From JBBDMC01 sp963775235 (GTDB lineage: Bacteria > Pseudomonadota > Alphaproteobacteria > Rhizobiales > Kaistiaceae), in contig CAVZHY010000004.1 in assembly GCA_963775235.1 (NCBI GenBank), forward strand, positions 62,001 through 126,000: a stretch of DNA of 64,000 nt, read 5' to 3'. Below the pieces are notes generated by a model. That model had not been told where the DNA came from. It saw nothing but the letters and a program-made list of their open reading frames with translations, and did not search any database. The position numbers and the translations under genes were made by a program. The first letter of the stretch is position 1. The number at the start of each line of letters is the position of its first letter. Of this stretch, positions 25,548-34,979 are shown piece by piece.

Positions 25548-26267
25548 CTATTCGTCTGCGCCGCGGTCATAGATCGCGTACCGGGCCCGCATGTGCGCCA
25601 GCGTCCGCTCAACATTCTCTTTCGTAAATTTCTTTGTCCCCATCTGCCGCCTAAGCCGGCGAAGGCGCGTTTTTAGCCTTGGCAGTTGTTCGCATATCTC
25701 ATGGGTGTCGAAGAATTCTTCTGCAATCGTCTGCGCAATTTTATAATCGCCAATCCCTTTCGGAATGCCCTCCGAATGGTGCTTAAGGATCAGTTCGAGA
25801 ACTCGGACATTGTCCTTTGTGATGAGCGGCGTCTTGGTTTCCGCGGAGAGCTGAGTATCCGCTGCCCTCAGGGCCCGCGCCCTAACGCTGGTGAAGAAGG
25901 GCATCTTGCCAAACAGCCCGAGCGTTGAGTCCTCTACGTCCATGGGGAGGTCGTGCAGCAGGTCGCGATCGATGATCACAGGCTCGTAGCCGCCGCGAGG
26001 TATCCCGGTCACCTCGAACTCAGGCCCGTTTAGGTACAATTGAAGCTCCCAGGTCGCCATCTTGTACGAATTGCGCATTCGAACTGGGTCACGACGCTCT
26101 TGCAGCGCCATTTTTTCCTCGAGGTAGATGCGCCACGGGAGGTTGCCGGATTGCTCCATCCACCGCTCCAAGCGGTCACCCCGGGGATGATCCTGGTCAC
26201 GGTAGTTGCGAGGAGCAGCCGCGACTTCCGCCGCCGAAACTGCCCGATGGGCCTCGGTCGATTTCAT
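25548..26267 (-). CDS. Hypothetical protein of the integrated element, 239 aa
   Basis: From the ATG at 26267 the protein is charged and soluble, with segments SGNLPWRIYLEEKMALQERR, RMRNSYKMATWELQLYLNG and an N-terminus rich in Ala. The C-terminal part (KTRLRRLRRQMGTKKFTKEN) is basic. Codon use is less GC-biased than in housekeeping genes, fitting acquired DNA. I do not recognise a family. The frame stays open upstream to 26381, but without a ribosome binding site. Confidence 0.6.
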   Translation of the reverse strand: MKSTEAHRAVSAAEVAAAPRNYRDQDHPRGDRLERWMEQSGNLPWRIYLEEKMALQERRDPVRMRNSYKMATWELQLYLNGPEFEVTGIPRGGYEPVIIDRDLLHDLPMDVEDSTLGLFGKMPFFTSVRARALRAADTQLSAETKTPLITKDNVRVLELILKHHSEGIPKGIGDYKIAQTIAEEFFDTHEICEQLPRLKTRLRRLRRQMGTKKFTKENVERTLAHMRARYAIYDRGADE

Positions 26268-26639
26268 CTTCGTCCCTGCATCATGGGCGCGACGAGCCGC
26301 GCTGCTTTTCTTCCTCGAGTTTCGTCCCAACAGGCGGTGAGGGGAGCGGGCCGGATGGAGGGGAGCCCCAGCCGACCGCATTGAATTTCCGAATCACTCC
26401 CTTGGTTCAATCAACCCCTCGATCAGGCGGCGAAGACAACCCTGTGCTCGCGCCATCCACAGGACGTGCAGCCGCGGGTGCCCGCACCGACCGGTTACGG
26501 GGCGAGGAACGCCTGGACATTTTCTAGCATTGCCTCGAGCCGGTCATCCTAGCGGCCCGCAAGGCGGTCGGCGTGGGGCAGGGCCGCTCCGACCATTGCC
26601 GTCGCGCCGGGCCTTCGTGGTCGGCATGGGATCGCAAAG
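26268..26639. other. Gap, nothing recognised
   Basis: This stretch between the 239-residue gene and a decayed reading frame holds no convincing gene. The minus-strand promoter of the integrase-side genes should lie near 26280-26400. Confidence 0.35.
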
Positions 26640-27060
26640 CGCGTCGAGGGCAGTCTCACATGCTTCCCATGCCGATACCGGCTGGCGAGCGAGGGCGGCG
26701 ACGTTGAGCCTCCGCTTGCGTCCGTCGCTGTTCGTTCAGCATGCCTTCCAATTCCGCGTGCGGCTGTGACCGATGCGGAGCCAAGAGTTCGGTCGCATTG
26801 ACCCCGTGCTCCTCCACACGCGCCTCGATCAGAGAGTCGAGACAGCTGTCGAAATTCCTCGTGGAATTGCAACTCGCAGCCGGCGACCCTGACCAGGCAA
26901 GGATCGAATATGCCAGGGAACCACGCTTCTGCCCGATCGCGAGCGAGGATTGCCCTGTCTTGCTCCGTCCTGGTCGGGTCGATGGCCGCCACCGCGGCGA
27001 GCACCGGGTCATTTATGCCGACCCCGAGGTCTTTGCTTTTTTCTCAATGACTTTCATGGT
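26640..27060 (-). pseudogene. Frameshifted phage-type gene remnant
   Basis: On the minus strand one frame reads VLAAVAAIDPTRTEQDRAIL and AWFPGIFDPCLVRVAGCELQ, up to FHEEF. A different frame then continues with FDSCLDSLIEARVEEHGVNA and a Gln/Arg-rich helix. Together they look like one helical protein broken by a frameshift near 26860. The family is not recognised. Confidence 0.35.
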
Positions 27061-27276
27061 TTCCTCGCTGTCGGCGGCGCCGGCGACCGCCGCGGTGGTG
27101 CCTTCGGAAGGACTCGCGCCGTTCACAAAATGGCGGTCGGAGTCCGGTTACTGTTCAGCCGCGGCCCTTGCATTCGATTTGCCAAAGCGTCTGCTTTGCG
27201 CCGATTCTGTTGAAGAAGTCGGTTGCCGAGCGGCTATGGCGTGGCCGAGGGTTGGCCGCGTGCCAGCCCAACCGCC

Positions 27277-28573
27277 TCAGGCGGCCAATGGCTGCGGCAT
27301 CGGGATCAGCTCGGCGAGTTTTCTGAGGTTCTGGGCGGTGGCTGCGAGGTGGAACTCATCGCGGGCGCCGTTCGGCCCTCGTAATCGGAGCCGGTCGAGG
27401 CGCAGGATGCGTTTGAGGTGTGCGAACAGCATCTCGATCTTCTTGCGCAGGTTCCGGGATGCTCGGGCTTCTTCGGTCCTGGCAATGTCACGGGCCATAT
27501 CGCGGGCGCCTTCGTAGATTGATCGAGGCACCTTGCGCGCGGGTACCTTCGGGCAACACTGCGGCTTCATCGGGCATGGGTCGCAGTCGTGCTTGCTGGC
27601 GAGGTAGAGGAGCGTTGCTCCGTCGTTCACCAGCGTACGGGTGGAGGTGAGCCTCTTGCCGGCTGGGCAGACGTAGACATCACCCTCATGGTCGTAGGTG
27701 AAGTCCTCGCGCGAGAACGTCCCGTCGGTTCGCGCCGATTTGTCGAAGACCGGGATATGCGGCTCGATCCCGCGCTCATGCACCAGCCACCCGAGCATCT
27801 CGGCCGAGCCGTAGGCGCTGTCGGCGGCGAGCCGCTCCGGGTAGAGATCGGAAGATGTGGACTGGGAAGCGATAGCGCTCACCCGCCGATCCGTTAGAGA
27901 GTATCTCGAGAGGCTGGACGAGGCAGCTTGGGGCGCGGCCAGCGAGGTAAAGCCGAAGTTCAGCTCCCGGTCGGACCCGGCCGCACATCACGCGATCATC
28001 GTCGACGTTGAGGCGAGCCGGGCCATTCGGCAGGCGGAGGTTGGCGCGGCGCGGACCATGATCGAGCGTGCCGAAGAGCGCTTGGGGCCTTCCGCAGAGC
28101 GCTGCTTGTTGGCATCGGCTTTGATCAGGCTAGCGTCGGCTGCGAACCCGTCCCCACCAACCAGCCCTTCCGCCATGCAGCGCCGGACGACCGTCTCGAA
28201 CACCTTCCGCAGCAAATCGCTGTCGCGGAAGCGGCCATGCCGGTTCTTCAAGAAGGTCGAGTGGTCCGGCACCTCGCCGTCGAGGCCGAGCCGGCAGAAC
28301 CAGCGATAGGCGAGGTTGAGGTGGACCTCCTCGCACAGGCGTCGTTCCGAACGGATGCCGAAGCAGTAGCCGACAATCAGCATCCGGAGCATCAACTCGG
28401 GATCGACCGACGGTCGCCCAATCGCTGTAGAAGGGAGCCAGGTCTCGCCGCGCCTGCGACAGATCGACGAAACGGTCGATCGACCTCACCAGATGATCAG
28501 CCGGCACATGCCGGTCGAGCGAAAAGTCGTAGAAGAGCTCGTCCTGCTCCACCAGTCGCGGCCCCATCATCAA
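27277..28573 (-). pseudogene. IS1182-family transposase, frameshifted and internally inverted
   Basis: The N-terminus reads MMMGPRLVEQDELFYDFSLD. After a frameshift near 28428 it continues from LMLRMLIVGYCFGIRSERRL to FAADASLIKADANKQRSAE. The C-terminal half resumes at LYPERLAADSAYGSAEMLGW and runs to the end with CPAGKRL, PMKPQCCPK and the family's RNLRKKIEMLFAHLKRILRL. The missing middle is present on the opposite strand at 27849-28094. A stretch of about 26 residues after DPAA is also deleted compared with family members. It cannot be functional as it stands. Confidence 0.85.
27849..28094 (+). other. Inverted internal segment of the IS1182 transposase
   Basis: The plus strand encodes DVDWEAIALTRRSVREYLER and later IIVDVEASRAIRQAEVGAAR, which belong between the two minus-strand halves of the transposase. 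The segment is flanked by CGGAAG at 27849-27854 and CTTCCG at 28089-28094, an exact inverted repeat. Turning the segment back joins the reading as QRSAEDVDWEA on one side and RLGPSDLYPER on the other, both in frame. Confidence 0.85.
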
Positions 28574-28649
28574 CTCAGTCCCTCCATCTCAAAGGGACTG
28601 AATCAGCGTATCCCGCCTCCTGTAACGTCGGCCCTTTTTCAACAGAATC

Positions 28650-28956
28650 CGCCAAGAGCAGCCGTTCGCACGTCCTACGAGCGCCCATTGGCTGCGCTGA
28701 GCAAACGGCTTCAAGCGTTGGCGGCATCCAGCATCGGCTACCGCAGCGCCCCTTTCTTCGGCGGTCAGGACCATCCAAGGTCCGCCTTCTACCGGCCGAT
28801 CCGCTCCGCCACGACGTCGATACCGATCTGTTTTGACCAGCGGGCTCGGCGCGCAGGTACCACAACGATGTTCGCGGCATGGCTGTCTATGAGGTCGGCG
28901 TCGCCTCCTTCGCTCGGCACATTCGGTATCTAGGCGGTGAGATTTGGTGGTTGAAA
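28650..28956. other. Gap between IS1182 and next gene, nothing recognised
   Basis: Open frames exist on both strands, but none looks like a protein. The promoter of the frameshifted gene starting at 28957 would lie at its right end. Confidence 0.3.
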
Positions 28957-29452
28957 ATGGAACGGGCAGCTTCGCCTTCGCGGCTTCCCCCTGAATTCGA
29001 CGACTTTCTGTTCGCGTCGATCGGCGAGGAACCAAGCGGGATGCTGCTCAGCGTGGTCTCGGCGCTGGCAGAGACTCGATGTCGACCCGTGGCAGGAGGC
29101 TGCCAAGTTGGCCCGCTTGCCCGTCGAGGCAGCGACCCAGAGACTCGCCTCGTTGATTGCCGCCCTTCCCGAGGCGCAGAGGCCGCGATGGGACCCAATG
29201 ACAATCGCCAGGCGCCTGATCGGGCTCTTGCCTCGTCCACCCAACTTTCCCGCCCCGACGCAAAAGTCCTTGCCCGGCATCGACGTCGCCCAAAAATCCC
29301 CGGCCCTAGTTTACGTGATTCTTGTCGTGTTCGTGCTGAGTGCCCAATTGTTCGCGGCGAGCCACCAACCGCCGGCGCAAGTCGGCGACGGGAATCCTCC
29401 TTCGTCCAACTCCCTTTCGCCCAACACGCAAACGGTGCCGGCCCAACGGTGA
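28957..29452 (+). pseudogene. Frameshifted conserved hypothetical with C-terminal membrane helix
   Basis: The frame begins MERAASPSRLPPEFDDFLFA and runs through GMLLSVVSALA. One surplus base near 29070 shifts it. The other frame continues RLDVDPWQEAAKLARLPVEA, then ATQRLASLIAALPEAQRP and a hydrophobic helix LVYVILVVFVLSAQLFAA near the C-terminus. I know proteins of this type from Rhizobiales genomes, where they are uncharacterised. As written the gene is broken; a sequencing insertion would have the same effect. Confidence 0.65.
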
Positions 29453-29483
29453 AGATCGATCGGACAAGGCTGAAGGAGATGTC

Positions 29484-29657
29484 ATGTCCGACCAAAAGAC
29501 GCAGTCGAATCTGAACTGCCAACCCCAGCAGGCGCACCCAGAGCAGGCAACGCCACCGGAGCAGATGGGACAACAGACGCAGCCATGGCCCGCAGCCTGG
29601 CTGGTCCACCCCTTTCCGCGCGCCGGCGGGCGGCGACCGCCGTTCCGCAGCAACTGA
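29484..29657 (+). CDS. Small Gln/Pro-rich hypothetical protein, 57 aa
   Basis: The ATG with AAGGAG about 8 bases upstream starts MSDQKTQSNLNCQPQQAHPE. The remainder is rich in Gln, Pro and Trp (QPWPAAWLVHPFPRAGG). The protein is presumably disordered. It follows the frameshifted gene by about 30 bases, suggesting a common transcript. Confidence 0.5.
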   Translation: MSDQKTQSNLNCQPQQAHPEQATPPEQMGQQTQPWPAAWLVHPFPRAGGRRPPFRSN

Positions 29658-29760
29658 TTGGGCAAGCGGCTCGTCAGCATTGGCGCTGCGCATGTCGTCG
29701 TCTCGCCAAGCAAACCGGCGCCCCGTTTCGCGATCCGCCCGAGACTGGCTGCGATCGCGT

Positions 29761-31103
29761 CTAGGATTGCAACACGGCATTGGATCGATTGAGCAAGAAC
29801 TCGATGAGCCAACTGCCGACAACAAACGCGACGATCAATCCCACCGCCCAAGGCTGTGTAAGGGCCGTCGACCATAGAAAGAATGCCAGGACCATGGCGA
29901 TGGCCAGGAAGCCGAGCGCCACAAGCAGCCGGGAGCCCTTCGTTTCGTCGATCAACCGCCAATGCGCTACCTAGATGGCCAAATTGGAGAACAGGAATGT
30001 CGCGCTGGCGATGCTGGCGAGAGCATTGAGGTCGAATACGTTGATCGCAAGCAAGATCGCGGCGACACCGAGCAGGAGGCCGAGCGTGCCTTTGCCCCAC
30101 ACGAGTCGCTTGAACATGTTCGGCAGTTGGCCGGTATTGGCCATCGCCGTTGAAATCTGCATTGCCGTGAAGATCCACGCATTGACCCCCGAGGCAGTGG
30201 CAAGCGGCGCGGCTATAGAGACGATGACATAGCCGGCCGGTCCCAGGACCGGCCGCGCCGCCACGGCGACGGCAGTGTCTGCATTGGCTGAGAGATCAGC
30301 GACCGGCACGCTGCCCAATACGATCACGGCGAATCCCACGTACAGCAACATGACTACGCCGATCGCGAGGTAGATCGCGCGCGGTATCGTCCGTTTGGGA
30401 TGCTTGACGCTGCCGGCCGCGTTGGTCACTCCGCCGAACCCAGCATAGGCCAGGAACGTCAAACCGACGCTGCTGATGACCGATTGGAGATCGGGGGTGG
30501 CCTGCTTGACCGGCGCGTGAATCATCATTCCGTAGGCGCCCGCCATCATCAGCACGGCGAGGTCATCAGCTTGATCCCGACCAGAACGAGCTCGGCTTTG
30601 CCGACAAGCCCCGAACCGGCGACATTCAATAAAACCAGCAGGACAGTGATGCCGGATGCGAAAGCGTTGATCCAAAAGAAGTTCGTGCCGCCAAATGCAA
30701 GCGGCGCCGCATATGGGCCAAACGCCTTTGCGACCAGGGCAATACTCGCTGCAATGGTGAGCAGGTAGGTGAGTGACAACGTGCCTGAGAGTCGGCCTGT
30801 GCCAAAGGCCTGATCGAAATAGGCGACGAGTCCGCCGGCATCAGGATAGCGCGCGGCAAGCTTGGCGTAAGAATACCCCGACAGGAGCGCGACGGTGCCG
30901 CCAAGCAGAAACGCGATATAGGTTTCGTTGCCCGCGACCAGCGCAACCACGCCGAGGAGCGCAAAAATGCCGGCGCCTACCATCGCGCCGACACCCATAG
31001 CCGTCACCGACCAAATGTTCATCGAGTGCGCAGAGCCCGGCTTGCCGGGTGCCGCAGTCCCGGCCCTTGTGCTAGGCGAAACTGTGCTTACCAACTCGCT
31101 CAT
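29761..31103 (-). pseudogene. APC-family amino acid permease with frameshift and in-frame TAG
   Basis: An APC permease reads from MSELVSTVSPSTRAG through MGVGAMVGAGIFALLGVVAL (the APC signature) to GKAELVLVGIKL. A frameshift near 30557 moves it to the frame of AVLMMAGAYGMM and VGLTFLAYAGFGGVTNAAGS. A TAG at 29971-29973 then interrupts a frame that continues VAHWRLIDETKGSRLLVALG and two more helices to 29761. With both lesions repaired it would have about 12 helices and normal length. It lies next to an intact APC permease of the GadC-like type. Confidence 0.8.
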
Positions 31104-31246
31104 GTCTACAACCCGCCCCCGGAGGCGCGAACCATGGCGCAATGCGAGAAGTTCGCTCGCCGGCTGGCCACTGTTCCTGCAATGGTCGGGGCGATACGCG
31201 AAGGTGTTGACCGAATGGCGACCAGCTGGGGGGCGACGGCTGTTGG

Positions 31247-32833
31247 TTATGATCCCTTGTGGGCACCCGTTGGCCCTCCCGCTCCAGCAGCTCCTTCAAA
31301 CGGCTCGAAATCTGAATCCGAGGCCTTCCACGTCGGTTTATGGAACGCGTAAACAACAAAGGGGATGGCCGCGAAGATTGCGCAGCCCAGGAGCAAGATG
31401 CCAATATAGATTACGGGACTGCCCGTACTGATCTGCTTGGGCGGAATGAAACTGATCGCCATAGCGATCAATGCGCCGGCCAAGCCGACGATTCCGACGA
31501 ACCAGATGCCAACAGTGCCGCCCGGAATCTTGAACGGGCGCTGCTTGTCCGGCTGCGAGTAGCGCAGGCTCAGCGCCGCCACATACATGATCAGATACAT
31601 CAGCAAATAGATGATCGTCGCCATCTGGCTGAGAAGTTGGTAGGTCGATTGAACCGACGGTAAAACCGTGAATGCGATGCAAAGGATCGTAACCAGGGCG
31701 CCCTGCAAGAGCAGGATGGAGACCGGAATGCCGTGGGAATTCGTCTTCTGCAGAAGGTGGGGGAGATAGCCGGCCTTCCCCACGGCCAGAAGCCCCGTGG
31801 AAGGTCCGGCAACGATAACCGCGGCCTGCCCGAGCACACCGAATGCCAACATGGCGGCCATGACATTGCCGAGCCACGGGAGGCCGATTGCTGACCAGAG
31901 GTCGCGATAGGCGATCAGCAAGCTCTGGTTCAAATTGATCGAGTTGTGCGGAATTACCACGCCAACGGCCAGTGTACCCAACACGAATATGGCCACCACC
32001 AGAACGGTGGCAACCAAAACGGACAGCGGATAGCTCCGCGTCGGGTTCTTGAGATTGGTGATATGCACGGCCTGCATTTCCATGCCGGCGAAGAAGAGAA
32101 ACACGCCGGCAGCCAGCACCATGTTGTTGAAATTGCCAAAGTCGGGGATAACCCCGGTGTTCAGGGGCAACTGGATCGGATTGCCAAAAGCGACATAGAG
32201 ACCGCCAAGGGCGATGAGGATGGCGGCAGGAATGATCGTGCCAAACAGGCCGCCGAGCGAACTCAGCCTTGACGAAGCGCCGATGCCGCGAAACGTGATG
32301 AGCGTAACGCTCCAATACACCACGAGCAGGACGACGATCGTGTACAGCTTGTTTCCGGCCAAAGATTGGTCGAAGCTCTGAGGCCACCAGATGTACGCCA
32401 GCGACACGGCCCCATATATGAGCACCGTTGGAAACCAGATGACGATCGCCTGCCACTGGTAGTAGATTGCGGCGAAGCCCCATCTGGGCCCGAACGCCTC
32501 CCCAACCCACCTGAACACGCCACCCTGTTTGGGATACGCAGCGGCCAGCTCGGCCGCCACGAGCGCCGTTGGCACAAGAAACACGACCGCCGCAAACACA
32601 TAATAGAAAATCGACGTCAGCCCATACTCAGCCTGCGACGGCAAACCTCTCAGGCTCACGATGGTTGTCACATTCATGATGGCGAAGGCCATCATGCCGA
32701 TGACGGCAGTCTTCTTCCCTGCCTTGGCGCCGGCGTCATGCCTCTGGCGCTCCCGCGGCGTTGCAGGCTCGACGCTCTTGGGCGAGGTTGGGGATTCTTT
32801 GGGTGCAGTGCGCTCAGCGGTGACGGTGGACAT
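31247..32833 (-). CDS. APC-family antiporter, GadC-like
   Basis: The 528-residue protein has a charged N-terminal tail of about 40 residues and then about 12 membrane helices. The APC pattern is in MMAFAIMNVTTIVSLRGLP, LVAAELAAAYPKQGGVFRWV and GMEMQAVHITNLKNPTRSYP, features of the glutamate:GABA antiporter group. GadC-type carriers swap a decarboxylation product for its amino acid precursor, thereby exporting protons. The gene is 74 bases downstream of a PLP decarboxylase on the same strand, which supports such a pair. The actual amino acid is not deducible. Confidence 0.88.
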   Translation of the reverse strand: MSTVTAERTAPKESPTSPKSVEPATPRERQRHDAGAKAGKKTAVIGMMAFAIMNVTTIVSLRGLPSQAEYGLTSIFYYVFAAVVFLVPTALVAAELAAAYPKQGGVFRWVGEAFGPRWGFAAIYYQWQAIVIWFPTVLIYGAVSLAYIWWPQSFDQSLAGNKLYTIVVLLVVYWSVTLITFRGIGASSRLSSLGGLFGTIIPAAILIALGGLYVAFGNPIQLPLNTGVIPDFGNFNNMVLAAGVFLFFAGMEMQAVHITNLKNPTRSYPLSVLVATVLVVAIFVLGTLAVGVVIPHNSINLNQSLLIAYRDLWSAIGLPWLGNVMAAMLAFGVLGQAAVIVAGPSTGLLAVGKAGYLPHLLQKTNSHGIPVSILLLQGALVTILCIAFTVLPSVQSTYQLLSQMATIIYLLMYLIMYVAALSLRYSQPDKQRPFKIPGGTVGIWFVGIVGLAGALIAMAISFIPPKQISTGSPVIYIGILLLGCAIFAAIPFVVYAFHKPTWKASDSDFEPFEGAAGAGGPTGAHKGS

Positions 32834-32906
32834 CTTCGGCTGGTCCTTGGGTGAGGAAGAGACAGTCGGGCAAGGCGCCCCGACTGTCAGTAGCGACGTC
32901 GACGCG

Positions 32907-34688
32907 CTAGGACTTCGTCACCTCGTCGCGTGCAGCGCGCACGCAATGCAGGGCCCATTGCATGATCTCCGGTGTGACGAAGACGTTCATAGGGAACGAT
33001 TTGATCGCATAGATCACCGCGTCTTTGTCGGTGCCCTCGCGGTTATACTCCGCATTGCGGAAGCCGGTGCTGAAGCTCATGTAGGGCGTGTATTTGCCGT
33101 CGATCTGCTTGCCTGCCCGGAACCACTCAAAGAGCTTGTCGCCCACCGCCTTGGTCAGCTCATTGTGTTTGACCAAATCGCTGCGCGCTTTCGGCTCTTT
33201 GAGTTCCTTTTCGTACTGCGCCTCCGCGTCAACGCCCTTGGGATAGACGCGGAACAAAGTGATCAAGCCGGAGTCATCCGGATTGACGCACACCATGTCC
33301 GAATGGGTCTTCAACAGGTCGTAGAGATAGTACTTGGTCTCGAGGATGCCGCCGAGGATCGCTTGCATGCCCTCCTTGCCGAAGTACTTGAGCGTCGCCC
33401 AGCCGGCGAGAGAGCCGGACGACGTGCGAGAAACTTCCAGTGTGTAGTACATGGGGTTGTAGGGCGTGCGCACTTGCAGATAAGCGTCGCCGGCCCAGTG
33501 ATGGAGCTTCTCGAACTCGTCCGCATTTTTGTAGAGGAAGCAGCTGCTGACGTAAGGAGCCCAGCCCACCTTGTGGAAGTCGATACCAATCGCGTCCGCG
33601 TAGCTCAGCTCTGCCAGGGCCTGGCCGTTCTGCTTCAGAGTTGGCAGGATGCGAGCCGAGAATTCCAGCGGGTTCTTTTCAAAGTCATAGTCCTTGAAAT
33701 AGACCCACGACCAGCCGACCACGGCGTCGGCGTATAGGATAGCTTTGCCGAAGCCTGCCGGATTGGGATACCGGTCCAATAGCTTACGGACCGCTGCGAT
33801 CGGATCGATTGCGCTCGCGTCGGTCGTGCCCATGGTGCAGACCACGGTGGCGACAGGAATCTTCTTGGATGCCAGGTCCTTCAGGATCTCTTCCAGATGC
33901 GCAACGTCCATTTGGTTGGTGTCGACATCGGTCCGGACGTGGACGATGTTGTCCATCCCCAGGCCCATCCACGCCGAGGCGTTTCTCTGCACGAAGTGGG
34001 ATTGCTGCGAGCAGATCACTTTCGCGTCGGTCCGAATGCCCTTGAGCATCGAATCCGGCAGCACACGGGTCAGGCCGTATTTCAGACCGTAGGTCCAGCA
34101 GCCGCCGCCGCCCCAGGTGTAGATCGCACCGGTCTTGACCGGATCCCAGCCGACGAGGTTGCCCAACATGCCGGCGGTCTCGAGTTCGGCACGATGGACG
34201 TTCCAGGCATATTCGCCCTCCAGGATGTTGGGAGAGAAGACCTGCGACAGCATCGACGCGATGATCGCCGCTGTGTTGGATTGGGGAATGACGTTGCACA
34301 TCGTGAGCGGGTTGCCCCAGTTCGGGGCGCCCTGGAAAAGCTCGACGACGTCGTCGAGGACCTCGTCGAGGTCGCTCATTTCCTGGTTGATTTCGACGTT
34401 CTTGACGTCGGGATATTTGTAAGTCAGCGCCGGCTTGTCACCGAGGTAGGCCGGGCCGCCCTTTTCCGGGCGAAGCTTGTCGAGCTTTTCGACGAACTTC
34501 TCGATCTGCTGTGCCAGAGGATCCTCCGTGCCCCGGAAAGGAGACGGGAACTCGCTGGCCATGTCAGTATGATACTTGGCCCATTTAGGCGCCTTGCCGT
34601 GGGCACTGCCGTCGGTCTTCCAGTGATTTTCATAGTCTTTCGGGGTCGGGGCGGGGCCGTCGGGTGCAATTGGAACAATCTTGTTCAT
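32907..34688 (-). CDS. Group II PLP-dependent amino acid decarboxylase
   Basis: A 593-residue decarboxylase of the glutamate/aromatic/aspartate group. The PLP lysine is in GIDFHKVGWAPY (about residue 370), the ring-stacking His in CSQQSHFVQRN, and the cofactor-binding Asp in LYADAVVGW. Family length is 450-620, so this is complete. I chose the ATG at 34688 because AAAGGAT lies upstream. Together with the GadC-like antiporter it suggests a glutamate- or aspartate-type acid resistance or amine-export module. Which amino acid is used cannot be told; tyrosine-type substrates are also possible. Confidence 0.88.
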   Translation of the reverse strand: MNKIVPIAPDGPAPTPKDYENHWKTDGSAHGKAPKWAKYHTDMASEFPSPFRGTEDPLAQQIEKFVEKLDKLRPEKGGPAYLGDKPALTYKYPDVKNVEINQEMSDLDEVLDDVVELFQGAPNWGNPLTMCNVIPQSNTAAIIASMLSQVFSPNILEGEYAWNVHRAELETAGMLGNLVGWDPVKTGAIYTWGGGGCWTYGLKYGLTRVLPDSMLKGIRTDAKVICSQQSHFVQRNASAWMGLGMDNIVHVRTDVDTNQMDVAHLEEILKDLASKKIPVATVVCTMGTTDASAIDPIAAVRKLLDRYPNPAGFGKAILYADAVVGWSWVYFKDYDFEKNPLEFSARILPTLKQNGQALAELSYADAIGIDFHKVGWAPYVSSCFLYKNADEFEKLHHWAGDAYLQVRTPYNPMYYTLEVSRTSSGSLAGWATLKYFGKEGMQAILGGILETKYYLYDLLKTHSDMVCVNPDDSGLITLFRVYPKGVDAEAQYEKELKEPKARSDLVKHNELTKAVGDKLFEWFRAGKQIDGKYTPYMSFSTGFRNAEYNREGTDKDAVIYAIKSFPMNVFVTPEIMQWALHCVRAARDEVTKS

Positions 34689-34769
34689 GTGTCGGATCCT
34701 TTTCGCGCAATGGGGCTTTGCGCATGACAATGGGATTACCGGGGCGGTGCTGGGAGCGAACTAGCCGAT

Positions 34770-34979
34770 CTAGGTTGCGACGCGTTCGCGGACGGCGAAG
34801 CCGAGCATGTATTCCTTGAGCTCATGGAACGAGACCGACGAGCCAGGATGTACACTACCGAGCCGACTGACTTCGCGGTCTACCCGGAGAAATGAGTTGT
34901 CGCTCTTTGCTGACAGGACCGAGAGCATGGCCTCGGCAAAGACGGACTGGCGAGCGTCTGGCGGACACATGAGGGACAT
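34770..34979 (-). CDS. Small hypothetical protein upstream of the decarboxylase, 69 aa
   Basis: Starts MSLMCPPDARQSVFAEAMLS with GGAAGGAAGG about 6 bases upstream, a strong ribosome binding site. The rest (LRVDREVSRLGSVHPGSSVS) is of mixed composition with a short helix end. There is no recognisable domain. It lies 81 bases before the decarboxylase and is probably in its transcript. Confidence 0.55.
   Translation of the reverse strand: MSLMCPPDARQSVFAEAMLSVLSAKSDNSFLRVDREVSRLGSVHPGSSVSFHELKEYMLGFAVRERVAT

Larger units (their letters stand above)
27203..28649 (-). mobile_element. IS1182-family insertion sequence, defective
   Basis: The element is bounded by inverted repeats sharing GATTCTGTTGAARAAG (left 27203-27218, right 28634-28649 on the other strand). 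It is filled by an IS1182-type transposase with a frameshift, an internal deletion and an inverted segment. Total about 1.45 kb. No clear target duplication could be read, and the exact outer ends may extend a few bases further. Confidence 0.8.

Noticed and set aside
32661..33737. 358-codon frame antisense to the decarboxylase
   Set aside because: The decarboxylase has all catalytic motifs on the minus strand; this frame has none.
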